From: CAG-390 sp045546615
GTDB lineage: Bacteria > Bacillota > Clostridia > Oscillospirales > CAG-272
DNA length: 7,604 bases
Direction: 5' to 3'
NCBI GenBank assembly: GCA_045546615.1
Contig: JAZQDD010000007.1
Location: 1 to 7,604, forward strand
Every line of letters begins with the position of its first letter. The stretch's first letter is position 1. A program made the translations under genes and the position numbers. The notes under the pieces were generated by a model that saw only the letters and a program-made list of their open reading frames with translations, did no database searches and was not told the DNA's origin. This document shows positions 1 through 6,860 of the stretch, one piece after another.

Positions 1-8
1 TTTTGCTC

Positions 9-49
9 TTTGAATATTATTATCCTATGAAGTTCATAAAATATTCAAA
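9..49. repeat. 10-bp inverted repeat around the PBP promoter
   Basis: TTTGAATATT (9-18) is the exact reverse complement of AATATTCAAA (40-49), with 21 bases between. Inside the loop is a small palindrome, ATGAA-G-TTCAT (27-37), overlapping the proposed -35. It could be the end of a terminator for a gene to the left or a regulator site on this promoter. There is no clear T-run after it on the + strand, so the terminator reading is weak. Confidence 0.4.
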
Positions 50-62
50 AAGATGTGATAAT
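33..62 (+). promoter_or_regulatory. Putative promoter of the PBP gene
   Basis: TTCATA (33-38, four of six matches to TTGACA) lies 18 bases before GATAAT (57-62, five of six matches to TATAAT). A TG at 54-55, one base before the -10, makes it an extended -10. Transcription would start near 69, giving a leader of about 30 bases that includes the GGAG at 90-93. The call rests on consensus matching in AT-rich DNA. Confidence 0.45.
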
Positions 63-89
63 ATGTATTGAGAACCGAAAAATCAAATC

Positions 90-93
90 GGAG
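90..93 (+). promoter_or_regulatory. Shine-Dalgarno site deciding the PBP start
   Basis: GGAG, six bases before the ATG at 100. It favours this start over the in-frame GTG at 55, which precedes the predicted transcription start. Confidence 0.75.
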
Positions 94-99
94 ATAAAT

Positions 100-2688
100 A
101 TGAAAAACAAAAAAATAGATTGGTTTAAAGAAATAAAAAAGTCGTGGCATCTTCTTTTTGCAGGCTTTTTAAAATTTATGCAGATCTTTGCCAATATCCT
201 TATAACCATTATCCTTATAGGAGTTCTTACGGGCGTTATAGTTGTCAGCGCTTTTTCCATTTACATTGGTAACTACATTGACACCGAGGCGGATATGTCG
301 TTGTTCCGTTTGAACATTTCATCGACGACCACCCGAATCTATTATTATGATTTTGAGGATAGGTCGAGCCGCGTAGGTGAAGTGGTGGAGCTTGAGGACC
401 AGAGACTTCAGGGTGACAAAGATTCTATTTACGTTAAATATGAAAATATCCCCGAAAATATGATAAACGCCGTTATAGCTATCGAGGACAAGCGCTTCAG
501 GACACACGACGGCGTGGACTGGAAGCGTACCCTTGCGGCGGGTGCAAACTTCTTCCTCGGCTTTGACGAGGCGGGGTACGGCGGTTCTTCTTTGACCCAG
601 CAGCTCGTTAAAAATATGACTCACGAGGATGACTATACTATCCAGCGAAAGGTAACGGAGATATTCTGGGCGCTCGATATCGAAACGAAGATGGAAAAAG
701 AGGAGATACTTGAGCTGTATCTCAATGTTGTAAACTTCGGTAACGGTTCAAGCGGTGTTCAATCTGCCGCGTATAATTATTTTTCAAAGGACGTTTCGGA
801 GCTAACTCTCATTGAGTGCGCCGCGATAGCGGGCATTACCAAAAACCCGTCGCTGTACAATCCCTTGATCAATCCGGAGCAGAATGCTATCCGTAGGAAC
901 ACGGTTCTTGGCGAGATGCTTGATCAGGGACTTATCACTCAGCGTGAGTTCGATGAAGCGTACGGCAAGGAGCTTATTACCAATCCGCCTGTCTCCAAGG
1001 AGACGGTTGTTGTTAATTCTTGGTATACCGATATGGCTATTCAAGACGTCATAAACGATCTTGTTGAGCAAAAGGGGTATTCCACAAAGGTGGCATCCCT
1101 CATGGTGTATAATGGCGGACTTAACATTTACTTGCTTGTTGACCCCGAGTTGCAGAAGCTTATGGAGGATGAGTTCACCGACGCATCCAACTTCCCGACT
1201 GCCACGTCGGGAATCAAGGCGCAATCTGCGGGCATAATCATCGATCCCGAAACAAGTGACGTTCTTGCAGTTGTCGGCTCAAGAGATGAAAAGACCGCAA
1301 ACAGAATACAAAACTTTGCAACGCAGACAAAACGCCCTCCGGGTTCGTCTATAAAGCCGATATCTGTTTATGCTCCCGCGGTTGAGTACGGAATTATCAA
1401 TTATGCTTCGGTCTATGATGATTCGCCGTTTAAGTTTTATAATGAAAAGTCGGCATGGCCGAAGAATGCGAGCAACACGTACCGCGGACTTACGCCTATC
1501 TGGTATAGTGTTTCACGTTCGCTGAACCCGATCGCAGTCAAGGTTCTTGATGATCTGGGGCTTGAGCGTTCATTCAGATTTTGTCACGACTCGCTCCAAA
1601 TGGAAAGCTTGATAGAGAAAAAGAAACTTGAGAGCGGAACGGTTCTGTCCGACAAGGACTATGCGGCTTTGGCACTTGGCCAGCTTAACTATGGAGTTAC
1701 TGTCCGAGAGCTGACGGCGGCGTATTCGATTTTTGTAAATGACGGAATATACAACAAGCCCAACTCATATCTCAAGGTTACCGACAGCTATGGTGAAACG
1801 GTGCTGCAAAACAACTATTCGGGAACTGTTGCGATCAGCCGAGAAACCGCAACTGTTATGAATAAAATAATGCATACGGTCATTACCGAAGGTACTGCAA
1901 GCTCATATACGGATTTTGAAAAGCTCGGAATAGATTGTGCAGGAAAGACGGGTACGTCGGGTGATAACTATGACCGCTGGTTTGTAGGCTATACTCCGTA
2001 TTATATTTGCGGCGTTTGGTATGGTCACGAATATCCTAAGGCTCTTTCGGGACTCAAGACCAACCCCTGCGTAGATCTTTGGGAAGTAGTTATGAAACAG
2101 GCTCACCAAAAGTATCTTGATGCTGCGGCTGACGGTACGGCGGAATTGAAAACTTTTTCCGAAGCGGAAAACCTTGTAACGTGTGATTATTGCAAGGACT
2201 CCGGAAAGCTTGTTTCCGCGGCGTGCGCCAAGGATCCTCGCGGCAACCGTGTTGAAACGGGATATTTCATAAAAGGAACCGAGCCTACCGAATTTTGCGA
2301 TACTCATGTTCTGGTGGATTATGATTCCGTTACGGGCGGTGTGGCTTGCGAGTGGTGTCCCGAAGCTAATATAGTAAAGACCGCCCTTATCAAGGTGGAT
2401 CGTGTTTATCCCGTTCAGGTGTATATAACCGATGCTCAATATACGTATGTTGAGCTTCCGTACGATGTAAGGCCTTACAACGGCGGAAAGTATTCGTATT
2501 ATTATAATTTGTGCGGAAAGGGAAATTATTTCGGAAGAACAAAGAATTCATCCCCCTATAATAAAGCTTGCTACCAGCATTTTGACGAGGCGGCGTGGAA
2601 GCAAAATCTAAAGGATAAGAACAACGTCAACGCCAATCTCGCCATCGTAAGTCTGCCCTCGGCTTTTTCGCGGCTTTGGGGATTTTAA
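100..2688 (+). CDS. Class A penicillin-binding protein (bifunctional peptidoglycan glycosyltransferase/transpeptidase, PBP1a-type)
   Basis: This enzyme polymerises lipid II into glycan strands and cross-links their stem peptides at the outer face of the membrane. The 862-residue protein starts with a short basic cytoplasmic tail and one membrane anchor (about residues 28-56). The GT51 domain follows, with EDKRF (catalytic E129), GGSSLTQQ (161-168), RKVTE (183-187, second conserved glutamate E187) and EILELYLN (202-209). The penicillin-binding transpeptidase domain has all three active-site motifs: SSIK (416-419, nucleophile S416), SLN (474-476) and KTGTS (616-620). The C-terminal tail (about 690-862) is cysteine-rich, including CxxC at 695-698 and 750-753, and has no PASTA repeat. 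I chose the ATG at 100 because GGAG (90-93) sits six bases upstream; an in-frame GTG at 55 would add 15 residues with no such site. The gene has its own promoter and terminator. All catalytic motifs are intact. Which paralogue (ponA, pbpF or similar) cannot be decided, so no symbol is given. Confidence 0.96.
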   Translation: MKNKKIDWFKEIKKSWHLLFAGFLKFMQIFANILITIILIGVLTGVIVVSAFSIYIGNYIDTEADMSLFRLNISSTTTRIYYYDFEDRSSRVGEVVELEDQRLQGDKDSIYVKYENIPENMINAVIAIEDKRFRTHDGVDWKRTLAAGANFFLGFDEAGYGGSSLTQQLVKNMTHEDDYTIQRKVTEIFWALDIETKMEKEEILELYLNVVNFGNGSSGVQSAAYNYFSKDVSELTLIECAAIAGITKNPSLYNPLINPEQNAIRRNTVLGEMLDQGLITQREFDEAYGKELITNPPVSKETVVVNSWYTDMAIQDVINDLVEQKGYSTKVASLMVYNGGLNIYLLVDPELQKLMEDEFTDASNFPTATSGIKAQSAGIIIDPETSDVLAVVGSRDEKTANRIQNFATQTKRPPGSSIKPISVYAPAVEYGIINYASVYDDSPFKFYNEKSAWPKNASNTYRGLTPIWYSVSRSLNPIAVKVLDDLGLERSFRFCHDSLQMESLIEKKKLESGTVLSDKDYAALALGQLNYGVTVRELTAAYSIFVNDGIYNKPNSYLKVTDSYGETVLQNNYSGTVAISRETATVMNKIMHTVITEGTASSYTDFEKLGIDCAGKTGTSGDNYDRWFVGYTPYYICGVWYGHEYPKALSGLKTNPCVDLWEVVMKQAHQKYLDAAADGTAELKTFSEAENLVTCDYCKDSGKLVSAACAKDPRGNRVETGYFIKGTEPTEFCDTHVLVDYDSVTGGVACEWCPEANIVKTALIKVDRVYPVQVYITDAQYTYVELPYDVRPYNGGKYSYYYNLCGKGNYFGRTKNSSPYNKACYQHFDEAAWKQNLKDKNNVNANLAIVSLPSAFSRLWGF

Positions 2689-2720
2689 AATGATCTCGAT
2701 GCTTTGATCTTAAATAACGG

Positions 2721-2770
2721 ATCGCCCTTTATGCGTTTTCTGCGCATAAAGGGCGATTCATTTATAATTT
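2721..2770. terminator. Strong intrinsic terminator between the convergent PBP and mnmA genes
   Basis: A perfect 15-bp stem (2721-2735 paired with 2743-2757) closes a 7-base loop. On the + strand it is followed by a T-rich stretch (2758-2773, including a run of six T), so it ends PBP transcription. On the - strand the flank is only moderately T-rich (CCGTTATTTAAG), so it may also stop mnmA transcripts, less efficiently. It fills most of the gap between the two stop codons. Confidence 0.88.
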
Positions 2771-2776
2771 TTTAGT

Positions 2777-3805
2777 TTATTGGATTATTCCGCCGCCTAA
2801 AAGCTCATCGCCGTCAAAGAAAACTGCGGACTGTCCGCGCGCGGGAGCGCGTTGCGGGGTGTCAAAGACTATTTTTAATCCGCCGTCACAGATCGACAGC
2901 CGGGCGGGGGCGATGGTTTTTGTGTATCTTATGCGGACGTCCGCGCGAAAGCTTTGGGTCGGGGCATTGCCGGAAGGGAAGGAACAATGGTCAACGAAGA
3001 TCTCTTTTTCAAATAGATTCTCTCCCGTACAAAGGACTATATTGTTTGTTGCCGCATCTATGCTTTTAACGTACAGCGGTTCGGTAAAGGCCACACCCAG
3101 CCCTTTCCTTTGTCCCACGGTATAATCCGTTATGCCGCTATGCGAGCCAAGGATGTTTCCGTTGCCATCTATGAAGTTTCCGCAAGGAATTTCATAATCG
3201 AGTGATTGGCGTAAAAAAGAGGAAAGCTCGCCTTTTTCAATGAAACAGACGTCTTGGCTTTCTTTCACGCTTGCGCAGGAGAATCCTTGCTCTTCTGCAA
3301 TCAAGCGCACCTGCTCCTTCGTAAGTTCGGAGAGTGGAAAAATCAGCCTTGTGAGTGTGTCGTTAGATAATGTATACAGAAAATAAGTTTGATCTTTTGC
3401 GGTATCTGATGCCGCGCAGATGCGGTATTCGCCGTTTTCTTTTTTTCTTATTGATGCGTAATGTCCCGTCGCGATAAATTCAATGCCGTTTTTATCGGCA
3501 TATGCTACCATTTCGGGGAATTTAATGTGTTGATTGCAAAGCACGCAGGGGTTTGGCGTTTGTCCCGCCGCGTATGCATTAACAAAAGGAGTGATGACCT
3601 TTTCCTTGAAGGTGGAGCGCATATCGATCACTTCGTGCCGTATTCCAAGCTCATCGGCGGCACGGCGCGCAGAGCCCGCCAACTCTATTTGAGAGTCGTG
3701 CATAATGAACGTTACCCCCACAACCTCGTAGCCTTTTTGCGTCAAAAGATGCGCGGCGACGGTGCTGTCTATCCCGCCGCTCATTCCAAGCAAAACCTTT
3801 GCCAT
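2777..3805 (-). CDS. mnmA: tRNA-specific 2-thiouridylase MnmA (TrmU)
   Basis: MnmA adenylates U34 of tRNA-Lys, -Glu and -Gln with ATP and replaces the C2 oxygen with sulfur, giving the s2U part of the modified wobble base in the cytoplasm. The 342-residue protein has the N-terminal PP-loop SGGIDS (9-14), the conserved block TPNPCVLCN (83-91), ATGHYA (112-117), SQDVCFIEKG (183-192) and TVGQRKGLG (229-237), then the beta-barrel C-terminal region. C90 and C187 match the two catalytic cysteines of the family. The position that is aspartate in E. coli MnmA (D99, three residues before the first cysteine) is C87 here, giving CxxC plus a distal cysteine. Length is slightly short of E. coli MnmA (368) but complete. 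The ATG at 3805 has AAAGGA (3818-3813) seven bases upstream. The gene is convergent with the PBP gene and divergent from secA. No sulfur-donor gene such as a cysteine desulfurase is next to it in the window. Confidence 0.97.
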   Translation of the reverse strand: MAKVLLGMSGGIDSTVAAHLLTQKGYEVVGVTFIMHDSQIELAGSARRAADELGIRHEVIDMRSTFKEKVITPFVNAYAAGQTPNPCVLCNQHIKFPEMVAYADKNGIEFIATGHYASIRKKENGEYRICAASDTAKDQTYFLYTLSNDTLTRLIFPLSELTKEQVRLIAEEQGFSCASVKESQDVCFIEKGELSSFLRQSLDYEIPCGNFIDGNGNILGSHSGITDYTVGQRKGLGVAFTEPLYVKSIDAATNNIVLCTGENLFEKEIFVDHCSFPSGNAPTQSFRADVRIRYTKTIAPARLSICDGGLKIVFDTPQRAPARGQSAVFFDGDELLGGGIIQ

Positions 3806-3831
3806 GTTGCATTCCTTTCGTTTTTTATATA

Positions 3832-3859
3832 ATTATACAACAGCAAAAATAAAAAGCAA
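3832..3859 (-). promoter_or_regulatory. Putative mnmA promoter
   Basis: Read on the - strand, TTGCTT (3859-3854) lies 16 bases before a perfect TATAAT (3837-3832). The transcript would start near 3825, leaving a short leader of about 20 bases with AAAGGA just before the ATG at 3805. The -10 is strong and the -35 weak. Confidence 0.6.
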
Positions 3860-3866
3860 GAGAAAA

Positions 3867-3895
3867 TTTACAAATAACTATGGTAATTTTGTAAA
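3867..3895. repeat. 8-bp dyad in the mnmA-secA intergenic region, possible operator
   Basis: TTTACAAA (3867-3874) and TTTGTAAA (3888-3895) are perfect inverted copies 13 bases apart. The dyad covers the expected -35 position of the secA promoter and ends nine bases before its -10. A repressor site is possible, but in such AT-rich DNA chance is a fair alternative. Confidence 0.35.
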
Positions 3896-3909
3896 ATATG
3901 TTGTATAAT
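3881..3909 (+). promoter_or_regulatory. Putative secA promoter
   Basis: A perfect TATAAT (3904-3909) sits 39 bases before the secA ATG at 3949. The hexamer 17 bases upstream (TGGTAA, 3881-3886) is a poor -35, matching three of six. Transcription would start near 3916, downstream of the ATG at 3898, which argues against that upstream start codon. Confidence 0.55.
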
Positions 3910-3934
3910 AAAATGAAAAAATATCACGAAATGC

Positions 3935-3940
3935 AAAGGA
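3935..3940 (+). promoter_or_regulatory. Shine-Dalgarno site deciding the secA start
   Basis: AAAGGA with eight bases to the ATG at 3949. It supports the start that gives the family-typical N-terminus MNLDRLLFGDYSKK. Confidence 0.8.
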
Positions 3941-3948
3941 TGCTTATA

Positions 3949-6732
3949 ATGAATCTTGATAGATTGCTTTTTGGCGATTACAGTAAAAAACAGATAAAGA
4001 AAATAACCAAGCTCGCTCAGGCGGTTGAAGCTCTTGCTGACCGATATAGCGCAAAGTCGGAGGAGGAACTTCGCGGTACAAGCGCGGCGCTTCGCGAAAG
4101 ACTCGCCCATGGAGAAACTCTCGATGGTATTCTTCCCGATGCGTTTGCAGCCGTCCGTGAGGTCGCTGACAGAATACTCGGCAAGCGTCCCTTCTACGTC
4201 CAGATACTCGGCGGAATCCTTCTTCACCAAGGAAGAATTGCGGAAATGAAAACGGGTGAGGGTAAGACTCTTGTTGCAACCATGCCCGCGTATCTTAACG
4301 CTCTTTCAGGTAAGGGTGTGCATATCGTTACCGTAAACGATTACCTTGCCGCCCGCGATGCGCAGGAAATGGGAAGAATATACGAATATCTTGGACTCAC
4401 CACGGGCGTCGTTCTGAAAACTATGACTCCCGACGTTAAGAGAGCGCAGTATAATGCCGATATTACCTATGGTACGAATACAGAGTTCGGTTTTGATTAT
4501 CTGCGAGACAATATAGCAAGAACGCAAAGCTCGCTTCTGCAGCGCGGACATAATTTTTGTATTATAGATGAGGTGGATTCTATTCTCATCGATGAGGCAC
4601 GAACGCCCCTTATCATTTCGGGCGTTGGTGATAAGACGAGCGATATATACGAAAAATGCGATGCCGTTGTGCGCAGTATGACCAAGAGAGTTATAAAAGA
4701 GCATGACAGCAAGGAAGAGATAGACGAGGAGAGCGTTGACTATATCGTTGACGAAAAGCGCTCCAGCGCAGTTCTCACGCCCCGCGGCGCAAAGAAAGCG
4801 GAGGCTCATTTCGGTATTGATAATATCAACGATCCCGAAAACGCCGTTATTGCTCATAACGTGAATCAGGCTATCCATGCCCACGGAGTCAAAAAGAGAG
4901 ACGTAGACTACGTTATAGTTGATGGCGAAGTCATCATAGTAGACCCCTTTACGGGTAGACTTATGCCCGGACGACGCTATCAGGACGGTCTGCATCAGGC
5001 GATAGAGGCAAAGGAAAAGGTGATAGTAAAGGGCGAGAGCCGCGTTAACGCAACTGTCACTATCCAGAATTATTTCAGAATGTACTCAAAGCTCTCGGGA
5101 ATGACGGGTACGGCTATGACCGAGGAGGAAGAATTCAGACAGATATACGGTCTTGACGTTGTTGAAGTGCCCACAAATAAGCCTATGATCCGTAAGGATA
5201 ACCCCGACCGCGTTTTCGTTGATGCGAAGTCAAAGTACGCGGCTATACTAAATCAGGTCAAAGCATGTCTTGAAAAAGGACAGCCTGTTCTCGTCGGTAC
5301 GTCATCCGTTGAAAAATCAGAGCTTGTCTCTGCGTTGCTCAAGCGCGCGGGCATCAAACACAATATGCTGAACGCCAAGAATCATGAACGCGAGGCGGAG
5401 ATAATAGCCGATGCGGGAAGACCTCATGCCGTTACCGTAGCTACCAATATGGCGGGCAGAGGTACTGATATTATGCTTGGAGGAAACGCGGAGCACATGG
5501 CAAAGAGCGAGATGAGACGCCTTGGCATCCGCGCTGACCTTATCGCACAATCTACGGGTACTGCGCCTACTGATGACGTTGATATACGTAATGCGAGAAA
5601 TACGTTCAAGATGTATTTTGAAAAATATAAGGAAGCTATCGCACCCGACAGAGATGCTGTCGTAGCCGCGGGCGGACTTTATATTATCGGTTCGGAGCGC
5701 CACGAGTCTCGCCGTATAGATAACCAGCTTCGCGGTAGATCCGGACGTCAGGGAGACCCCGGTGAGTCGACCTTCTTCATCTCTCTTGAGGATGACATTA
5801 TGCGTCTGTTCGGTGACGATAGAATGAAGCGTTTTTCCGCATTTTCCGCAAAGCTCCTGCAGGGAACGGACGGCGATCTCTCGCAGAACACAAAAATACT
5901 TTCCGATGTCATGGAAAAGGCGCAAAAGAGAGTTGAGTCGGAAAACTTTAAACGCCGTAAGAGTGTTTTGGAGTATGACGATATTCTCAACGAACAGAGA
6001 AAGCAGATATACGCCCAGAGAAACGAGATCCTTATGGAGGGTGACGTTTCCGACAAGATAAAAAATATGATAGTTTCCACGATTGCAGAAAATGTGGAAT
6101 TGGCAACGACCTCGGCGCAGGCTGAAAACGGCTCGTGGGATTTCGACCTTATCTACCGCAAATACGGCGGCTGGGGCTGTAACGAGGGAGAGCTTGATTT
6201 TGCCGTCGGTGAGGAAACGGATGAGAACTCTGATAAGATCGGGGATATTATCACCGAAAACGCCCTTGCGTTATATGAGAGCCGCAAACAGCAGGCGGGT
6301 GAGGAGCTTTTCAAGCGCTTTGAACGTGCCATACTGCTCGGAAGCATCGACGAGCTGTGGCTCGACCACATTGAGGGTATGGAAAACCTCGAACGCAACG
6401 TTATGCTTCAATCTTATGCGCATAGAGATCCTCTTACTGAATATAAGATCACGGGATCGAATATGTATGCCGATCTTATTGACGAGATAAGACAAAAGAC
6501 CGTTCGCGAGGTGCTTACGCGAAAGCTCCCCGAAACGGTTGTTATATCTGCATCCGATATTCGTAATATCAGATTCGGAAGAGCGGGAGAGGGCGCTCCG
6601 CGCCGTCCCGCGCCCGCGCCTGCCGCAACCTCTGCGGCTATGAGCGGCGAAAAACTTGGCCCTAATTCTCCTTGCCCTTGCGGAAGCGGTAAAAAATACA
6701 AAAAATGCTGCGGTGCTTCGGCAAACAACTAA
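3949..6732 (+). CDS. secA: Protein translocase subunit SecA (preprotein-export ATPase)
   Basis: SecA is the ATP-driven motor that pushes unfolded preproteins through the SecYEG channel at the inner face of the membrane. The 927-residue protein begins MNLDRLLFGDYSKK, as the family does. NBD1 contains Walker A MKTGEGKT (100-107, K106), then DEVDSILIDEAR (207-218) with the Walker B DEVD. MTGTA begins at 385. NBD2 contains GTSSVEKSE (450-458), TNMAGRGTD (499-507) and the arginine-finger block RRIDNQLRGRSGRQG (588-602). The helical scaffold/wing region follows. The C-terminal tail has a proline/alanine linker and the zinc motif CPCGSGKKYKKCCG (C909, C911, C920, C921), which in the family binds SecB or ribosomes/phospholipids. 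The length is near that of E. coli SecA (901) and longer than that of B. subtilis (841). An in-frame ATG at 3898 would add 17 residues but lies upstream of the -10 and lacks a ribosome binding site. prfB, often the next gene in Bacillota, does not follow; a terminator does. All ATPase motifs are intact. Confidence 0.98.
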   Translation: MNLDRLLFGDYSKKQIKKITKLAQAVEALADRYSAKSEEELRGTSAALRERLAHGETLDGILPDAFAAVREVADRILGKRPFYVQILGGILLHQGRIAEMKTGEGKTLVATMPAYLNALSGKGVHIVTVNDYLAARDAQEMGRIYEYLGLTTGVVLKTMTPDVKRAQYNADITYGTNTEFGFDYLRDNIARTQSSLLQRGHNFCIIDEVDSILIDEARTPLIISGVGDKTSDIYEKCDAVVRSMTKRVIKEHDSKEEIDEESVDYIVDEKRSSAVLTPRGAKKAEAHFGIDNINDPENAVIAHNVNQAIHAHGVKKRDVDYVIVDGEVIIVDPFTGRLMPGRRYQDGLHQAIEAKEKVIVKGESRVNATVTIQNYFRMYSKLSGMTGTAMTEEEEFRQIYGLDVVEVPTNKPMIRKDNPDRVFVDAKSKYAAILNQVKACLEKGQPVLVGTSSVEKSELVSALLKRAGIKHNMLNAKNHEREAEIIADAGRPHAVTVATNMAGRGTDIMLGGNAEHMAKSEMRRLGIRADLIAQSTGTAPTDDVDIRNARNTFKMYFEKYKEAIAPDRDAVVAAGGLYIIGSERHESRRIDNQLRGRSGRQGDPGESTFFISLEDDIMRLFGDDRMKRFSAFSAKLLQGTDGDLSQNTKILSDVMEKAQKRVESENFKRRKSVLEYDDILNEQRKQIYAQRNEILMEGDVSDKIKNMIVSTIAENVELATTSAQAENGSWDFDLIYRKYGGWGCNEGELDFAVGEETDENSDKIGDIITENALALYESRKQQAGEELFKRFERAILLGSIDELWLDHIEGMENLERNVMLQSYAHRDPLTEYKITGSNMYADLIDEIRQKTVREVLTRKLPETVVISASDIRNIRFGRAGEGAPRRPAPAPAATSAAMSGEKLGPNSPCPCGSGKKYKKCCGASANN

Positions 6733-6759
6733 TTGAAGTGATTTAAAAAAATATTTTAA

Positions 6760-6810
6760 ATGGGAAACTTATTTCACAAGAAAAGAAGTTTCCCATCTTG
6801 TATTTTAATA
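6760..6810 (+). terminator. Intrinsic terminator of secA
   Basis: An 11-bp perfect stem (6760-6770 with 6786-6796) has a 15-base loop and a following T-rich tail (CTTGTATTTT). It starts 27 bases after the secA stop. An AT-only hairpin (6741-6748 with 6754-6761) lies just before it and overlaps its first two bases. Confidence 0.75.
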
Positions 6811-6842
6811 TAACAAGAGAGCAAGGTAATGACACCTTGCTC
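6806..6842 (-). terminator. ackA: Intrinsic terminator of ackA
   Basis: A 9-bp stem (6819-6827 with 6834-6842) with a 6-base loop. Read on the - strand it lies 18 bases past the ackA stop and is followed by TCTTGTTATATT. The + strand flank has no good T-run, so it is assigned to ackA. Confidence 0.7.
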
Positions 6843-6860
6843 CTTATAATTATATAATAC

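Larger units (their letters stand above)
3832..3909. repeat. 11-bp inverted repeat carrying both divergent -10 boxes
   Basis: ATTATACAACA (3832-3842) and TGTTGTATAAT (3899-3909) are exact reverse complements separated by 56 bases. Each arm ends in the TATAAT of one of the two divergent promoters, so mnmA and secA have the same -10 sequence with the same five bases (TGTTG) upstream. Confidence 0.8.

Noticed and set aside
55..99. GTG start at 55 giving a 15-residue longer PBP
   Set aside because: No ribosome binding site precedes it, and it overlaps the proposed promoter. The ATG at 100 has GGAG at ideal spacing.
1903..2439. 178-codon open frame on the - strand inside the PBP gene
   Set aside because: It is antisense to the KTG region and tail of an intact PBP, with no ribosome binding site or family motif seen.
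3461..3832. 123-codon + strand open frame opposite mnmA
   Set aside because: It is a shadow of mnmA running out across its start region. The sense-strand MnmA is conserved throughout.
3898..3948. Upstream ATG at 3898 as the secA start, or a SecM-like leader peptide
   Set aside because: It lies before the TATAAT at 3904 and so probably outside the transcript. It lacks a ribosome binding site, and the family N-terminus begins at 3949. The likely leader of about 30 bases leaves no room for a regulatory peptide.
4306..4995. 229-codon open frame on the - strand inside secA
   Set aside because: It is antisense to the strongly conserved SecA ATPase core. The translation shows no recognisable motif, and the frame is open only because of secA codon use.
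5317..5925. 202-codon - strand open frame inside secA
   Set aside because: It is antisense to NBD2 of SecA with no independent support.
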